NCBI RefSeq assembly: GCF_001612725.1
Contig: NZ_BDAZ01000058.1
Coordinates: 1-64,000, forward strand
Source of the DNA: Nocardia anaemiae NBRC 100462
Lineage (GTDB): Bacteria > Actinomycetota > Actinomycetes > Mycobacteriales > Mycobacteriaceae
DNA length: 64,000 nt
Direction of reading: 5' to 3'
Positions 15,656 to 23,325 of the stretch are shown here, piece after piece. The notes under the pieces were generated by a model, which searched no databases, was not told where the DNA came from, and saw nothing but the letters and a program-made list of their open reading frames with translations. The position numbers and the translations under genes were made by a program. The first letter of the stretch is position 1. Every line of letters begins with the position of its first letter.

Positions 15656-16603
15656 GTGAGCATTCAGGGAGCAGCAGCAGTCGGTATCGCCAATGTGACC
15701 GCGGACGGGACCGTATTGGATACCTGGTACCCGAATCCGGAATTGGGCGCGTTCGGTGACACCGGCACCAAGCGCCTGGACGAGGCGCCCGCGGCATACG
15801 CGGCGCTGCTCGGATTCGACGAGGCGCGCGGGGTCGATGTGATCGCGGTGCAGACCACGATCGCCGATCTGTCCGCCGCTCCGGTGGACGCGCACGATGT
15901 GTACCTGCGGCTGCACCTGCTCTCGCACCGGCTGGTCAAGCCGCACGAGGTGAGCCTGGAAGGACAGTTCGGGCTGCTCAGCAATGTGGTGTGGACCAAC
16001 CACGGTCCGGCCGCGGTGGAGGGTTTCGAGGCGACGCGAGCCAAGCTGCGTGCGCGCGGACCGGTCACCGTGTACAGCATCGACAAGTTCCCGCGGATGG
16101 TCGATTACGTCGTGCCGTCGGGTGTGCGCATCGGTGACGCCGATCGGGTCCGCCTCGGCGCGCATCTGGCCTCCGGCACCACCGTCATGCACGAAGGCTT
16201 CGTGAACTTCAACGCGGGCACCCTCGGCGCCTCCATGGTCGAGGGCCGCATCTCCGCGGGCGTCGTGGTCGGCGACGGCTCCGATATCGGCGGCGGCGCC
16301 TCCACCATGGGCACCCTGTCCGGCGGCGGCACGACCATCATCTCCATCGGTGAGCGCTCCCTGCTCGGCGCCAACTCCGGACTCGGCATCCCGTTCGGCG
16401 ACGACTGCGTCCTGGAGGCCGGGCTGTACCTCACCGCGGGCACCAAGGTCACCACCCCCGACGGCACCGTGGTCAAGGCCGCCGAGCTCAGCGGCCAGAA
16501 CAACCTGCTGTTCCGCCGCAACTCCACCACCGGCGCCGTCGAGGTCGTGCACCGCAAGGGCACCGGCATCGAACTCAACGCCGACCTGCACGCCAACGAC
16601 TGA
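15656..16603 (+). CDS. dapD: 2,3,4,5-tetrahydropyridine-2,6-dicarboxylate N-succinyltransferase
   Basis: 315 residues from the GTG at 15656. The C-terminal half is a left-handed beta-helix of hexapeptide turns: RVRLGAHLASGTTVMHEGFV, NAGTLGASMVEGRISAGVVV and GDGSDIGGGASTMGTLSGGG, followed by LLGANSGLGIPFGDDCVLEA. This is the actinobacterial form of DapD. It transfers succinyl from succinyl-CoA to tetrahydrodipicolinate, the committed step of the succinylase lysine/DAP route completed by DapC and DapE. No ribosome-binding site is obvious; an upstream TAACCT box suggests leaderless initiation. Confidence 0.95.
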   Translation: MSIQGAAAVGIANVTADGTVLDTWYPNPELGAFGDTGTKRLDEAPAAYAALLGFDEARGVDVIAVQTTIADLSAAPVDAHDVYLRLHLLSHRLVKPHEVSLEGQFGLLSNVVWTNHGPAAVEGFEATRAKLRARGPVTVYSIDKFPRMVDYVVPSGVRIGDADRVRLGAHLASGTTVMHEGFVNFNAGTLGASMVEGRISAGVVVGDGSDIGGGASTMGTLSGGGTTIISIGERSLLGANSGLGIPFGDDCVLEAGLYLTAGTKVTTPDGTVVKAAELSGQNNLLFRRNSTTGAVEVVHRKGTGIELNADLHAND

Positions 16604-16638
16604 GCCAGCGCCGCACCGCTGCCCGGGCTTCCGTCGAA

Positions 16639-16713
16639 CGTAGTCGAATGGTGGCCGCCCACACCAAATTCGACCGCCATTTCACTACGCTCGGCGCGCT
16701 GCCGGAGGCAGCG
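16639..16713. terminator. Hairpin terminators after dapD
   Basis: CGTAGT (16639-16644) pairs with ACTACG (16684-16689) and, inside, AATGGTGG (16647-16654) pairs with CCGCCATT (16674-16681) with one G-T wobble. A second hairpin, CGCTGCC/GGCAGCG, lies at 16697-16713. They stand between the convergent ends of dapD and the PPOX gene. No gene is seen from 16604 to 16845. Confidence 0.5.
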
Positions 16714-16845
16714 AGCGGCTGGATGCGATGACTTCCGCGTAGGCCGACCGCGAGCCCGTCGACGACCAGAACGCGGACCTGGCTCGGTGGGCGCGGCCGG
16801 ACTTGATTCCCATGATGGGTGATGCCGTTCGTTCTGCGACAGGCC

Positions 16846-17235
16846 CTACCCGTGGGTAACGCCTGCCTCCAGGCCGAAGGCGATCACCCGGGTGGGGTGG
16901 ATCCGGATCATCTCTCGGGAAACACCGGAGATGTAGGGCTCCACATCGGTCAATTGTTCTGCGGTGCCGCGGATTTCGAGGCAGCGAACGCGCCAGGGCT
17001 GGACCGAGGCGACATCGTCGACGACGAAGGCGATGCGGTTGTTGCTGGCGATATTGCGGAATTTCCAGGACTTGCCCATATTCCAGCCCGCGATATCGAT
17101 CGTGCCGAGTTCGGCGTTGTAGCGGAAGCCGACCGGGCTGTTCTGGGGTGAGCCGTCGGGGCGTACGGTCGCCAGTCGGCCCAGGCGCTGGGTGGCCAGG
17201 TAGTCGATCTGTTCAGGTGTCAGTACTGCGCTCAT
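16846..17235 (-). CDS. PPOX-class F420-dependent enzyme (split beta-barrel)
   Basis: 129 residues from the ATG at 17235. It begins LTPEQIDYLATQRLGRLATV, RPDGSPQNSPVGFRYN, then IDIAGWNMGKSWKFRNIASN and RIAFVVDDV, and ends with REMIRIHPTRVIAFGLE. This matches the PPOX-class F420-dependent oxidoreductases of actinobacteria (TIGR03618-related, flavin/deazaflavin split barrel). It probably uses the F420 whose precursor is made by FbiC encoded in the same window. Substrate is unknown. The gene lies downstream of fadD36 on the same strand, 43 bases away. Confidence 0.8.
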   Translation of the reverse strand: MSAVLTPEQIDYLATQRLGRLATVRPDGSPQNSPVGFRYNAELGTIDIAGWNMGKSWKFRNIASNNRIAFVVDDVASVQPWRVRCLEIRGTAEQLTDVEPYISGVSREMIRIHPTRVIAFGLEAGVTHG

Positions 17236-17278
17236 ACCGGCGACCGTAGAACCTGAACTGAAGTAGAGGTCAAGTTTT

Positions 17279-18706
17279 TCAGCCGAGCAGCTTCTTCTGC
17301 ACCTTCCCCATCGCATTGCGCGGCAGCGAATCCACCACCCGAACCTCGCGTGGGCGCTTGTGCACCGAAAGCTGTTCGGCCACATGCTCGATGAGCACCT
17401 TCTCGATGGAGTCCGACGCGGCACCCCGCAATACGACGTACGCGACGATCCGCTGCCCGAGATCGGCGTCGGGCAGACCGACTACCGCGACCTCGGCCAC
17501 ATCCGGATGTCCGAGCAGCACTGTCTCGACTTCCCCCGCACCGATGCGATAACCACCGGACTTGATCAGATCGACCGACTCCCGCCCCACGATGCGGTGG
17601 AAGCCGTCGGCATCGATCGCCGCGACATCGCCGGTCTTGAACCAGCCGTCCTCGGTCCAGCATTCGGCGGTCGCCTCGGCCCGGTTGCGATAACCGTCGA
17701 ACAGCATCGGGCCGCGAACCTGCAGGCCACCGATGCTCTCCCCATCATGCGCGACGTCCGCGCCCGCCTCGTCCCGCAGTCTGGTCTCGACACCCGCGAC
17801 GGGCGTGCCGACACATCCGGGACGGCGTTCCCCATCGAAGCGGGTGGACAGCGTGATCATCGTTTCGCTCATCCCGTACCGCTCGATCGGCGCGTGCCCG
17901 GTGAGTTCGCGCAGCCGCTCGAACACCGGCACCGGCAGCGGCGCACTACCCGAGACCAGCAGCCGGGCATTCGCCAATTTCCTTGCCGCATCAGGATCTT
18001 CGACCACGCGCGACCACACGGTCGGCACGCCGAAATACAGTGTGCCGGGCGCGTCCGCATAGGCCCGCGGTGTCGGCTTACCGGTGTGGATCAGCGGGCT
18101 GCCCACCCGCAACGGCCCGAGCACGCCGAGGATCAGCCCGTGCACGTGAAACAGCGGAAGACCGTGCACCAGAACGTCATTCGACGTCCATGCCCAAGCG
18201 TCGGCGAGTGCGTCGAGTCCGGCGGCGATGGCACCGCGATTGAGCACGACACCCTTGGGCAGACCGGTGGTCCCGGAGGTATACAGCACGAATGCCGGTG
18301 TGGCAGCGTCGGGTTCGGGATAGGTATGCCATGAGCGCGCGTGCACACGGACCGGAACCACCGGCAGATCCGACCCCTGCGGCGCCGCACCCAACCACGC
18401 CTGCGCACCCGAGTCGGCGAGGATATGCGCCAGCTCGGCGGTCCCCGAATCCGGCGGCACCGGCACCACCGTGACACCGGCGATCAGACAACCGACCACC
18501 GCGAGCACCGTCGTCACGGTGGGTCGCGCCAGTACCGCCACCCGATCGGCGCGCGCGATGCGCTCGGCCACCGACGTAGCCGCGCCGAGCAAATCACTGC
18601 GCGACAATGTCACCCCGTCGATGGTGACGGCATCCGGTATGTCCGCTCCCCCGGCAACAGCGAGCGGATTCAGCGAACGAAGCAGCAGCGGCGCACCGAT
18701 TGACAT
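17279..18706 (-). CDS. fadD36: Acyl-CoA synthetase, FadD36-like
   Basis: 475 residues, compact for the ANL superfamily. Motifs: FVLYTSGTTGLPKGVVLNRG (P-loop), ERYGMSETMITL (adenine), GWFKTGDVAAIDADGFHRI and GRESVDLIKSGGYRIGAGEV (hinge), with RNAMGKVQKKLL at the C-terminus carrying the catalytic lysine. The length and NPLAVAGGADIPDAV opening fit FadD36 (Rv1193), related to malonyl/methylmalonyl-type synthetases that accept short acids. The exact substrate cannot be fixed from sequence. Confidence 0.85.
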   Translation of the reverse strand: MSIGAPLLLRSLNPLAVAGGADIPDAVTIDGVTLSRSDLLGAATSVAERIARADRVAVLARPTVTTVLAVVGCLIAGVTVVPVPPDSGTAELAHILADSGAQAWLGAAPQGSDLPVVPVRVHARSWHTYPEPDAATPAFVLYTSGTTGLPKGVVLNRGAIAAGLDALADAWAWTSNDVLVHGLPLFHVHGLILGVLGPLRVGSPLIHTGKPTPRAYADAPGTLYFGVPTVWSRVVEDPDAARKLANARLLVSGSAPLPVPVFERLRELTGHAPIERYGMSETMITLSTRFDGERRPGCVGTPVAGVETRLRDEAGADVAHDGESIGGLQVRGPMLFDGYRNRAEATAECWTEDGWFKTGDVAAIDADGFHRIVGRESVDLIKSGGYRIGAGEVETVLLGHPDVAEVAVVGLPDADLGQRIVAYVVLRGAASDSIEKVLIEHVAEQLSVHKRPREVRVVDSLPRNAMGKVQKKLLG

Positions 18707-18769
18707 TCGCTCACGCTACTTCGGCAGCACACCGCGCCAGCACGGTCCCCCTCGACGACAACGCGACGG

Positions 18770-18816
18770 TTGACACACCCATGAGACGGTGAGAACGTCT
18801 AAGCAATTCCTTCTCA
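18770..18816. promoter_or_regulatory. TTGACA box and 27-bp operator, copy 1
   Basis: The operator TGAGAA-N15-TTCTCA spans 18790-18816, 14 bases after TTGACA at 18770-18775 and 22 bases before the first MpaB-like gene. The same arrangement occurs in front of the other two MpaB-like genes (20438 and 21418). It is the least symmetric of the three copies in its centre. Likely bound by the TetR protein encoded at 19694-20323. Confidence 0.7.
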
Positions 18817-18837
18817 ACGATGAGAACGGGGTCGCCG

Positions 18838-19689
18838 ATGACCAGCCCGTTTCGCAAACCCGCGTCCACACCCGCCGAGGCCACCTTCGATGTCGAGCGG
18901 TACCTCGACGGTATCGCCGCATTCTTCGGCGGTACGGCGAATGTCATCATGCAGCTCAGCACGCTGCCGGTCGGCTACGGCGTGCTGGAGAGCACCGTCG
19001 ACAGCGGCAAGGTCATGGTGCATCCGATCAAGCGGCTGCGCACCACCATGACTTATCTCTCGGTCGCCCTGCTCGGCACCGACGATGAGCGCGACGCTTA
19101 TCGCGATGCCGTCAACGTGTCGCATCGCCCGGTCAAATCGACCGCGACGAGTCCGGTGAAGTACAACGCCTTCGATCCCGAACTGCAGCTCTGGGTGGCC
19201 GCCTGTCTCTATTGGGGCGCTCGCGATCTCTACGAGCGCATGCACGGCCCGATGAACGACGCCGACGCGGAAGCCTTCTACCGCTACGGGTCTCGACTCG
19301 GCACCACACTGCAAATGCATCCGAAAATGTGGCCCGCCGACCGCGTCGCGTTCGATGAGTACTGGACCGAACACCTCGCGAAGACCAGCATCGATCCGCC
19401 GATCCGCGACTACTTCAACGATCTGATCGATCTGAAGATGCTTCCGCGCCCCGCGCGCTTACCGTTCGCCCGCTTCCACCGCTTCGTGGTCACCGGCCTG
19501 CTGCCCGAACATCTGCGCGACCAGATGGGCATGACGTGGAGCGAAAAAGACGAGCGGAGACTCGCCAGAATCCTGCATACCGCTGGCACGATCACCGCCC
19601 GAATACCGAAGCAGGCCAGGCTGTTTCCGATCAACGCCTACCTGTTGGATATGCGCATCCGCAGGCGGTTCGGTCTGCGGCTGGTCTGA
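18838..19689 (+). CDS. DUF2236/MpaB-like (latex-clearing-type) oxygenase, copy 1
   Basis: 283 residues from the ATG at 18838, the start that aligns with the ATGACC starts of the two paralogues. It has FFGGTANVIMQLSTLPVGYG, VMVHPIKRLRTTMTYLSVAL, the NVSHRPVKS motif, and PVKYNAFDPELQLWVAACLY followed by W-G, then RLGTTLQMHPKMWPADRVAF. These are the conserved parts of the DUF2236/oxygenase MpaB/Lcp-type family, whose characterised members are b-type haem oxygenases or fungal MpaB enzymes. Physiological substrate is unknown. It ends four bases from the convergent TetR gene and carries its own operator copy upstream. Confidence 0.87.
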   Translation: MTSPFRKPASTPAEATFDVERYLDGIAAFFGGTANVIMQLSTLPVGYGVLESTVDSGKVMVHPIKRLRTTMTYLSVALLGTDDERDAYRDAVNVSHRPVKSTATSPVKYNAFDPELQLWVAACLYWGARDLYERMHGPMNDADAEAFYRYGSRLGTTLQMHPKMWPADRVAFDEYWTEHLAKTSIDPPIRDYFNDLIDLKMLPRPARLPFARFHRFVVTGLLPEHLRDQMGMTWSEKDERRLARILHTAGTITARIPKQARLFPINAYLLDMRIRRRFGLRLV

Positions 19690-19693
19690 TCGG

Positions 19694-20323
19694 CTACAGC
19701 CGGAATGAGACGACCACATGCTCGCGCGCGAACTTGCGGATGGCGGCGTCGTCGTCGAGCGGAAGGACCGTCTGCGGAGTCAGCGCCAAGGACAGCGCCG
19801 TGCGCGCGATCATCTCGGCGACCGGTTCCGGATCGTATTCGGGCAACTTGCCCTCCCCCTGCAACCGGGTAATGAATTCGGCCAGATAGTCGCGCCCGAG
19901 TTCGAGCACCGGCGCACCCTTGACCGTGAGATATGGCAGCACGATCTCCGGCTCGGTTTTCAACAATCGCTCGAGCAGCTTATTGCCGCGCAGTCCGTTC
20001 AGGAACGCGACGAACAGCTCCACGATCTGTTCCTCGGCACCGGCATCGCGATCGACCTCCCGCTGCTGCGCCGCATCCACCTCCTCGACGAATTGCCGCG
20101 CCTGCCGCATGGCTACGGCCTGGATCAGATCGGATTTGCTCGCGAAGCGCCGATAGAGCGTGGCCAGCGACAGCCCACCCCGCCGCGCGACCTCCACCAT
20201 GCTGGTTCGCTTGATACCGAAGTCCAGGAACGCCAGCAGTGCGGCGTCCAATACGCGCGTCTGGTTGCGGTCTTCCGGACCGGTGCTGCGCACCAGTGCC
20301 AGCAGTCTGGTCAGCGTCGCCAT
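19694..20323 (-). CDS. TetR-family regulator of the MpaB-like genes
   Basis: 209 residues from the ATG at 20323. The HTH covers about residues 24-70: RVLDAALLAFLDFGIKRTSM, VEVARRGGLSLATLYRRFAS and KSDLIQAV. The ligand-binding part follows, with GRDYLAEFITRLQGEGKLPE near the C-terminus. It sits between MpaB-like copy 1 (convergent) and copy 2 (divergent). The divergent 186-base region contains the most perfect copy of a 27-bp inverted repeat, and two further copies lie before the other two oxygenase genes. It is therefore the best candidate for a local repressor of all three and probably of itself. Confidence 0.88.
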   Translation of the reverse strand: MATLTRLLALVRSTGPEDRNQTRVLDAALLAFLDFGIKRTSMVEVARRGGLSLATLYRRFASKSDLIQAVAMRQARQFVEEVDAAQQREVDRDAGAEEQIVELFVAFLNGLRGNKLLERLLKTEPEIVLPYLTVKGAPVLELGRDYLAEFITRLQGEGKLPEYDPEPVAEMIARTALSLALTPQTVLPLDDDAAIRKFAREHVVVSFRL

Positions 20324-20417
20324 AACATCCACCCCTATTCCGCTCCGATGACACGATGACACCGCTAGCATCGCATGCCATCAGCGCGCACCGCCCACGA
20401 ACGTCCCGAAAGCGCGA

Positions 20418-20464
20418 TTGACAGCACTGCGAGGCAATGAGAAGGTTTATATAGAACCTTCTCA
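20418..20464. promoter_or_regulatory. TTGACA box and 27-bp operator, copy 2 (near-perfect palindrome)
   Basis: TTGACA at 20418-20423, 14 bases, then the operator at 20438-20464. The arms TGAGAAGGTT and AACCTTCTCA are perfect over 10 bp around a 7-base AT-rich centre. It lies in the divergent region between the TetR gene and MpaB-like copy 2, 46 bases before the latter. Confidence 0.8.
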
Positions 20465-20509
20465 CCAGCCGTTCGCGTCCAGAACGGCCACAGAAAGGCG
20501 AGGTCAACG

Positions 20510-21388
20510 ATGACCGAACCACTCCGCAGTGCCGATTACCTTCCCGATCACGTCGGCCCCACCGCCGTCGACTCCATCACCCCGGAGACCGTCGAGGAGT
20601 ACATCGATGGAATCGCGGCCTTCCTCGGCGGCACCGCCAATGTGATCATGCAGCTGAGCCTGCGTCCCGTTGGGCGCGGCGTGCTGGAGAGCACCGTGGA
20701 CAGCGGCAAGGTCACGCTGCACCCGATCAAACGACTGCGCACCACCCTGAGCTATCTCGCGGTCGCGCTGATGGGCTCCGATGAAGAGCGCGCGCTGTAT
20801 CGGGACGCGGTGAACAAGTCACATCGACCGGTCCGCTCGACCGCGGCGAGCCCGGTGAAATACAACGCCTTCGATCCCACACTGCAACTCTGGGTGGCCG
20901 CCTGCCTCTACTGGGGCATCGACGACCTGTACACCCGCATGCACGGCCCGATGAATCCCGATATGGCCGAGGACTTTTACCGCTATTGCGCTCGACTCGG
21001 CACCACCTTGCAGATGCGGCCGGAGATGTGGCCCGCCAATCGTGCCGAGTTCCAACGGTATTGGGACGAGAATCTGCCGAAGCGCGGTATCGAACCCGCC
21101 CTTCGCGACTACTTCGACGGCCTCATCGATCTGAAGATGATGCCGCGTCCCATTCGATTCGTCTTCGCCCGGCTCCAGCGCTTCGTGGTAACCGGCCTGC
21201 TGCCGGAGCATTTGCGCAATGAGATGCGAATGACCTGGTCCCAGCGCGATCAGCAACGCTTCGATCGGCTGCTGCGAATGATTTCGGCGGTGCACACCCG
21301 ATTGCCGAAGCCGCTGCGAATGTTCCCGTTGAACGCCTTTATGTTCGACGTTCGCCGACGCATCCGACAGGGTAAACCGCTCGTATAA
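20510..21388 (+). CDS. DUF2236/MpaB-like oxygenase, copy 2
   Basis: 292 residues. It closely resembles copy 1: FLGGTANVIMQLSLRPVGRG, VTLHPIKRLRTTLSYLAVAL, VNKSHRPVRSTAASPVKYNA, LQLWVAACLYWGIDDLYTRM and RLGTTLQMRPEMWPANRAEF, ending ARLQRFVVTGLLPEHLRNEM and a basic tail. The start ATGACC is preceded by GCGAGGTCAACG, a sequence nearly repeated before copy 3. It is divergent from the TetR gene and follows the strongest operator. Confidence 0.88.
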   Translation: MTEPLRSADYLPDHVGPTAVDSITPETVEEYIDGIAAFLGGTANVIMQLSLRPVGRGVLESTVDSGKVTLHPIKRLRTTLSYLAVALMGSDEERALYRDAVNKSHRPVRSTAASPVKYNAFDPTLQLWVAACLYWGIDDLYTRMHGPMNPDMAEDFYRYCARLGTTLQMRPEMWPANRAEFQRYWDENLPKRGIEPALRDYFDGLIDLKMMPRPIRFVFARLQRFVVTGLLPEHLRNEMRMTWSQRDQQRFDRLLRMISAVHTRLPKPLRMFPLNAFMFDVRRRIRQGKPLV

Positions 21389-21397
21389 GGGGACCGT

Positions 21398-21444
21398 TTG
21401 ACACGCTTCAGAGGTGATGAGAAGGTAAATACCAATTCTTCTCA
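21398..21444. promoter_or_regulatory. TTGACA box and 27-bp operator, copy 3
   Basis: TTGACA at 21398-21403, 14 bases, then TGAGAA-N15-TTCTCA at 21418-21444. Including one flanking base pair on each side the arms are GATGAGAAG and CTTCTCATC, perfect over 9 bp. It lies 41 bases before MpaB-like copy 3. Confidence 0.78.
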
Positions 21445-21484
21445 TCGCCTTTCGATTGCCAACCCCTGAAAGACGAGGCCAACG

Positions 21485-22354
21485 ATGACCTTGCCGCTAC
21501 CTGTTGAGCCGCCCGATCCCGGACCGACCTGCCGCTACGGCACCGTCGACAACTTCGCGATGGACGAATTCTGGAGCGGTGTCGCGGCCTTCCTCGGCGG
21601 GACGGCCAATGTCATCATGCAACTCAGCCTGCGGCCGGTCGCCTACGGCGTCATGGAGAGCACGGTCGAATCCGGCCGCATCGACGTGCACCCGTGGAAG
21701 CGCACGCGCACCACACTGACCTATCTCGCGGTGGCGCTGATGGGCACCGAAGAGGATCGGGCCAACTATCGCGAGGCCGTCAACGGCTCACATCAGGCGG
21801 TGCATTCCAAGCCGGGCGCCGCGGTCAAATACAACGCCTTCGACCCGAAGCTGCAACTGTGGGTCGCCGCCTGTTTGTATTGGGGCCTGGTCGATCTGGA
21901 GGAGCGGCTGCACGGGCCGATGGACGAGGACACCGCGGATGTGCTCTACCAGTACGCCGCTCGGCTCGGCACCACCTTGCAGATGCGACCGGAAATGTGG
22001 CCCCGCGACCGTAAGGCCTTCCAGGAGTACTGGAATACCACTCTCGCCACCAAGACCGTCGATGCCCGCACCCGCGCGTACTTCAACGATCTCATCGATC
22101 TGAAGATGGTCGCCTGGCCGCTGCGCATACTCGGTCCGCTGCAGCGGTTCCTGGTGACCAGTCTGCTGCCGCCGCACCTGCGCGCGGAAATGCATATGGA
22201 TTGGAGCGAACGTGAGGAGCGCGTGGCGAACCGATTGCTGCGTGCGATCGGCGCGGTACACCGCATACTTCCCAAGCCCGCCAGGCTCTTTCCGATGAAC
22301 CTGTGCCTGTGGGATATGCGCAGGCGGCATCGTCTCGGCAAGCCGCTCGTCTAG
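21485..22354 (+). CDS. DUF2236/MpaB-like oxygenase, copy 3
   Basis: 289 residues, the most diverged of the three paralogues. It has FLGGTANVIMQLSLRPVAYG, IDVHPWKRTRTTLTYLAVAL, VNGSHQAVHSKPGAAVKYNA, LQLWVAACLYWGLVDLEERL and RLGTTLQMRPEMWPRDRKAF. The SHRPV element of copies 1 and 2 is SHQAV here. All the other family blocks are kept, so a working enzyme is likely. It is under its own operator copy, with GACGAGGCCAACG before the ATGACC start. Confidence 0.87.
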   Translation: MTLPLPVEPPDPGPTCRYGTVDNFAMDEFWSGVAAFLGGTANVIMQLSLRPVAYGVMESTVESGRIDVHPWKRTRTTLTYLAVALMGTEEDRANYREAVNGSHQAVHSKPGAAVKYNAFDPKLQLWVAACLYWGLVDLEERLHGPMDEDTADVLYQYAARLGTTLQMRPEMWPRDRKAFQEYWNTTLATKTVDARTRAYFNDLIDLKMVAWPLRILGPLQRFLVTSLLPPHLRAEMHMDWSEREERVANRLLRAIGAVHRILPKPARLFPMNLCLWDMRRRHRLGKPLV

Positions 22355-22399
22355 GACTTGCTGACCAGCGCCCTCGTCTAAGACTTGCTCACTAGCGCG
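22347..22399. repeat. Short direct duplication at the convergent gene ends
   Basis: CTCGTCTAGGACTTGCTGAC followed by CAGCGC is repeated immediately as CTCGTCTAAGACTTGCTCAC followed by TAGCGC, units of about 26 bases. The second unit encodes the last residues of proline dehydrogenase (ALVSKS and stop) on the minus strand; the first encodes the same peptide and overlaps the end of MpaB-like copy 3. A small tandem duplication of the proline dehydrogenase 3' end. Confidence 0.75.
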
Positions 22400-23325
22400 C
22401 GTAGGAAGAACGTCAGGTTGGCCGGACGTTCGGCGAGGCGACGGGTCAGGTAGCCGTACCACTGGCTGCCATACGGCACATAGACCCGCATCGCATTGCC
22501 CGCGGCGGCCAGCCGCAATTGCTCGGGATCACGGATGCCGTAGAGCATCTGATGCTCGAATCGTTCTGGGCCACGGCCGGTTTCGACGGCCAGCTGTTCG
22601 GCGGCGCGGATGAGCGCCGGGTCGTGGGTCGCCACCATCGGGTAGCCGTCACCGCGCATCAGGATCTCCAGACAGCGCAGGTAGGAATCGGTTACCTCGG
22701 CGGAGCGCTGATAGGCGACGGTATGCGGTTCCCGATATGCGCCCTTGCACAAGCGGATTCGGGATCCGGGACCGGACAGCGCGCGACAGTCCGCCTCGGT
22801 GCGATGCAGATAGGCCTGCAATACCGCGCCGAGCCAAGGGAATTCGGCGCGCAACGCACGGACCGTGGCCAGCGTGGCCTCGGTGGTGGTGTGCCCCTCC
22901 GCGTCGACGGTGACCCACACACCGGCCTCGACCGCCTTGGTGCACAGAATGCGCAGGTTCTCGGTGGCGATGGCCGGGCCGTCCGCGGGCAGGGCCTGCC
23001 CGAGAGCGGACAGTTTCACCGACACCTCGGTGCGCGCCGCGGCATCTCGGAAGCCGTTCAATGCCGCCAGATCGTTGATCAGCGAGAGGTATTCGGCGAC
23101 CGTGGCATCGGCCTGGGCCCGGTCGGTGGTGTTCTCCCCGAGGAAGTCGACACTGATCAGCCGACGACTCGCGAGCAGCTCCCGCACCGCCGGAACCAAC
23201 TCGTCGCGGCCCTCACCGGCCACGAAGCGCCGCACGATCTCCGCGGTGACCGGCGTCCCGGTGAGGATGCGCTTCATCCGCGGTGAGGCGGAGGCCGCGA
23301 GGATGACCGGCCGCAGTGGATTCAT
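22378..23325 (-). CDS. putB: Proline dehydrogenase (monofunctional)
   Basis: 315 residues. FAD-dependent barrel motifs are present: LISVDFLGENTTDRAQADAT, EVSVKLSALGQALP, TVDAEGHTTTEATLATVRAL, LGAVLQAYLHRTEADCRAL, IRLCKGAYREPHTVAYQ, MVATHDPALIRAAEQLAVET and FEHQMLYGIRDPEQLRLAAA, then MRVYVPYGSQWYGYLTRRLA. It oxidises L-proline to pyrroline-5-carboxylate, passing electrons to the respiratory chain. The start overlaps the stop of the P5C dehydrogenase gene by four bases, the same pairing as Rv1188-Rv1187. Confidence 0.94.
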   Translation of the reverse strand: MNPLRPVILAASASPRMKRILTGTPVTAEIVRRFVAGEGRDELVPAVRELLASRRLISVDFLGENTTDRAQADATVAEYLSLINDLAALNGFRDAAARTEVSVKLSALGQALPADGPAIATENLRILCTKAVEAGVWVTVDAEGHTTTEATLATVRALRAEFPWLGAVLQAYLHRTEADCRALSGPGSRIRLCKGAYREPHTVAYQRSAEVTDSYLRCLEILMRGDGYPMVATHDPALIRAAEQLAVETGRGPERFEHQMLYGIRDPEQLRLAAAGNAMRVYVPYGSQWYGYLTRRLAERPANLTFFLRALVSKS

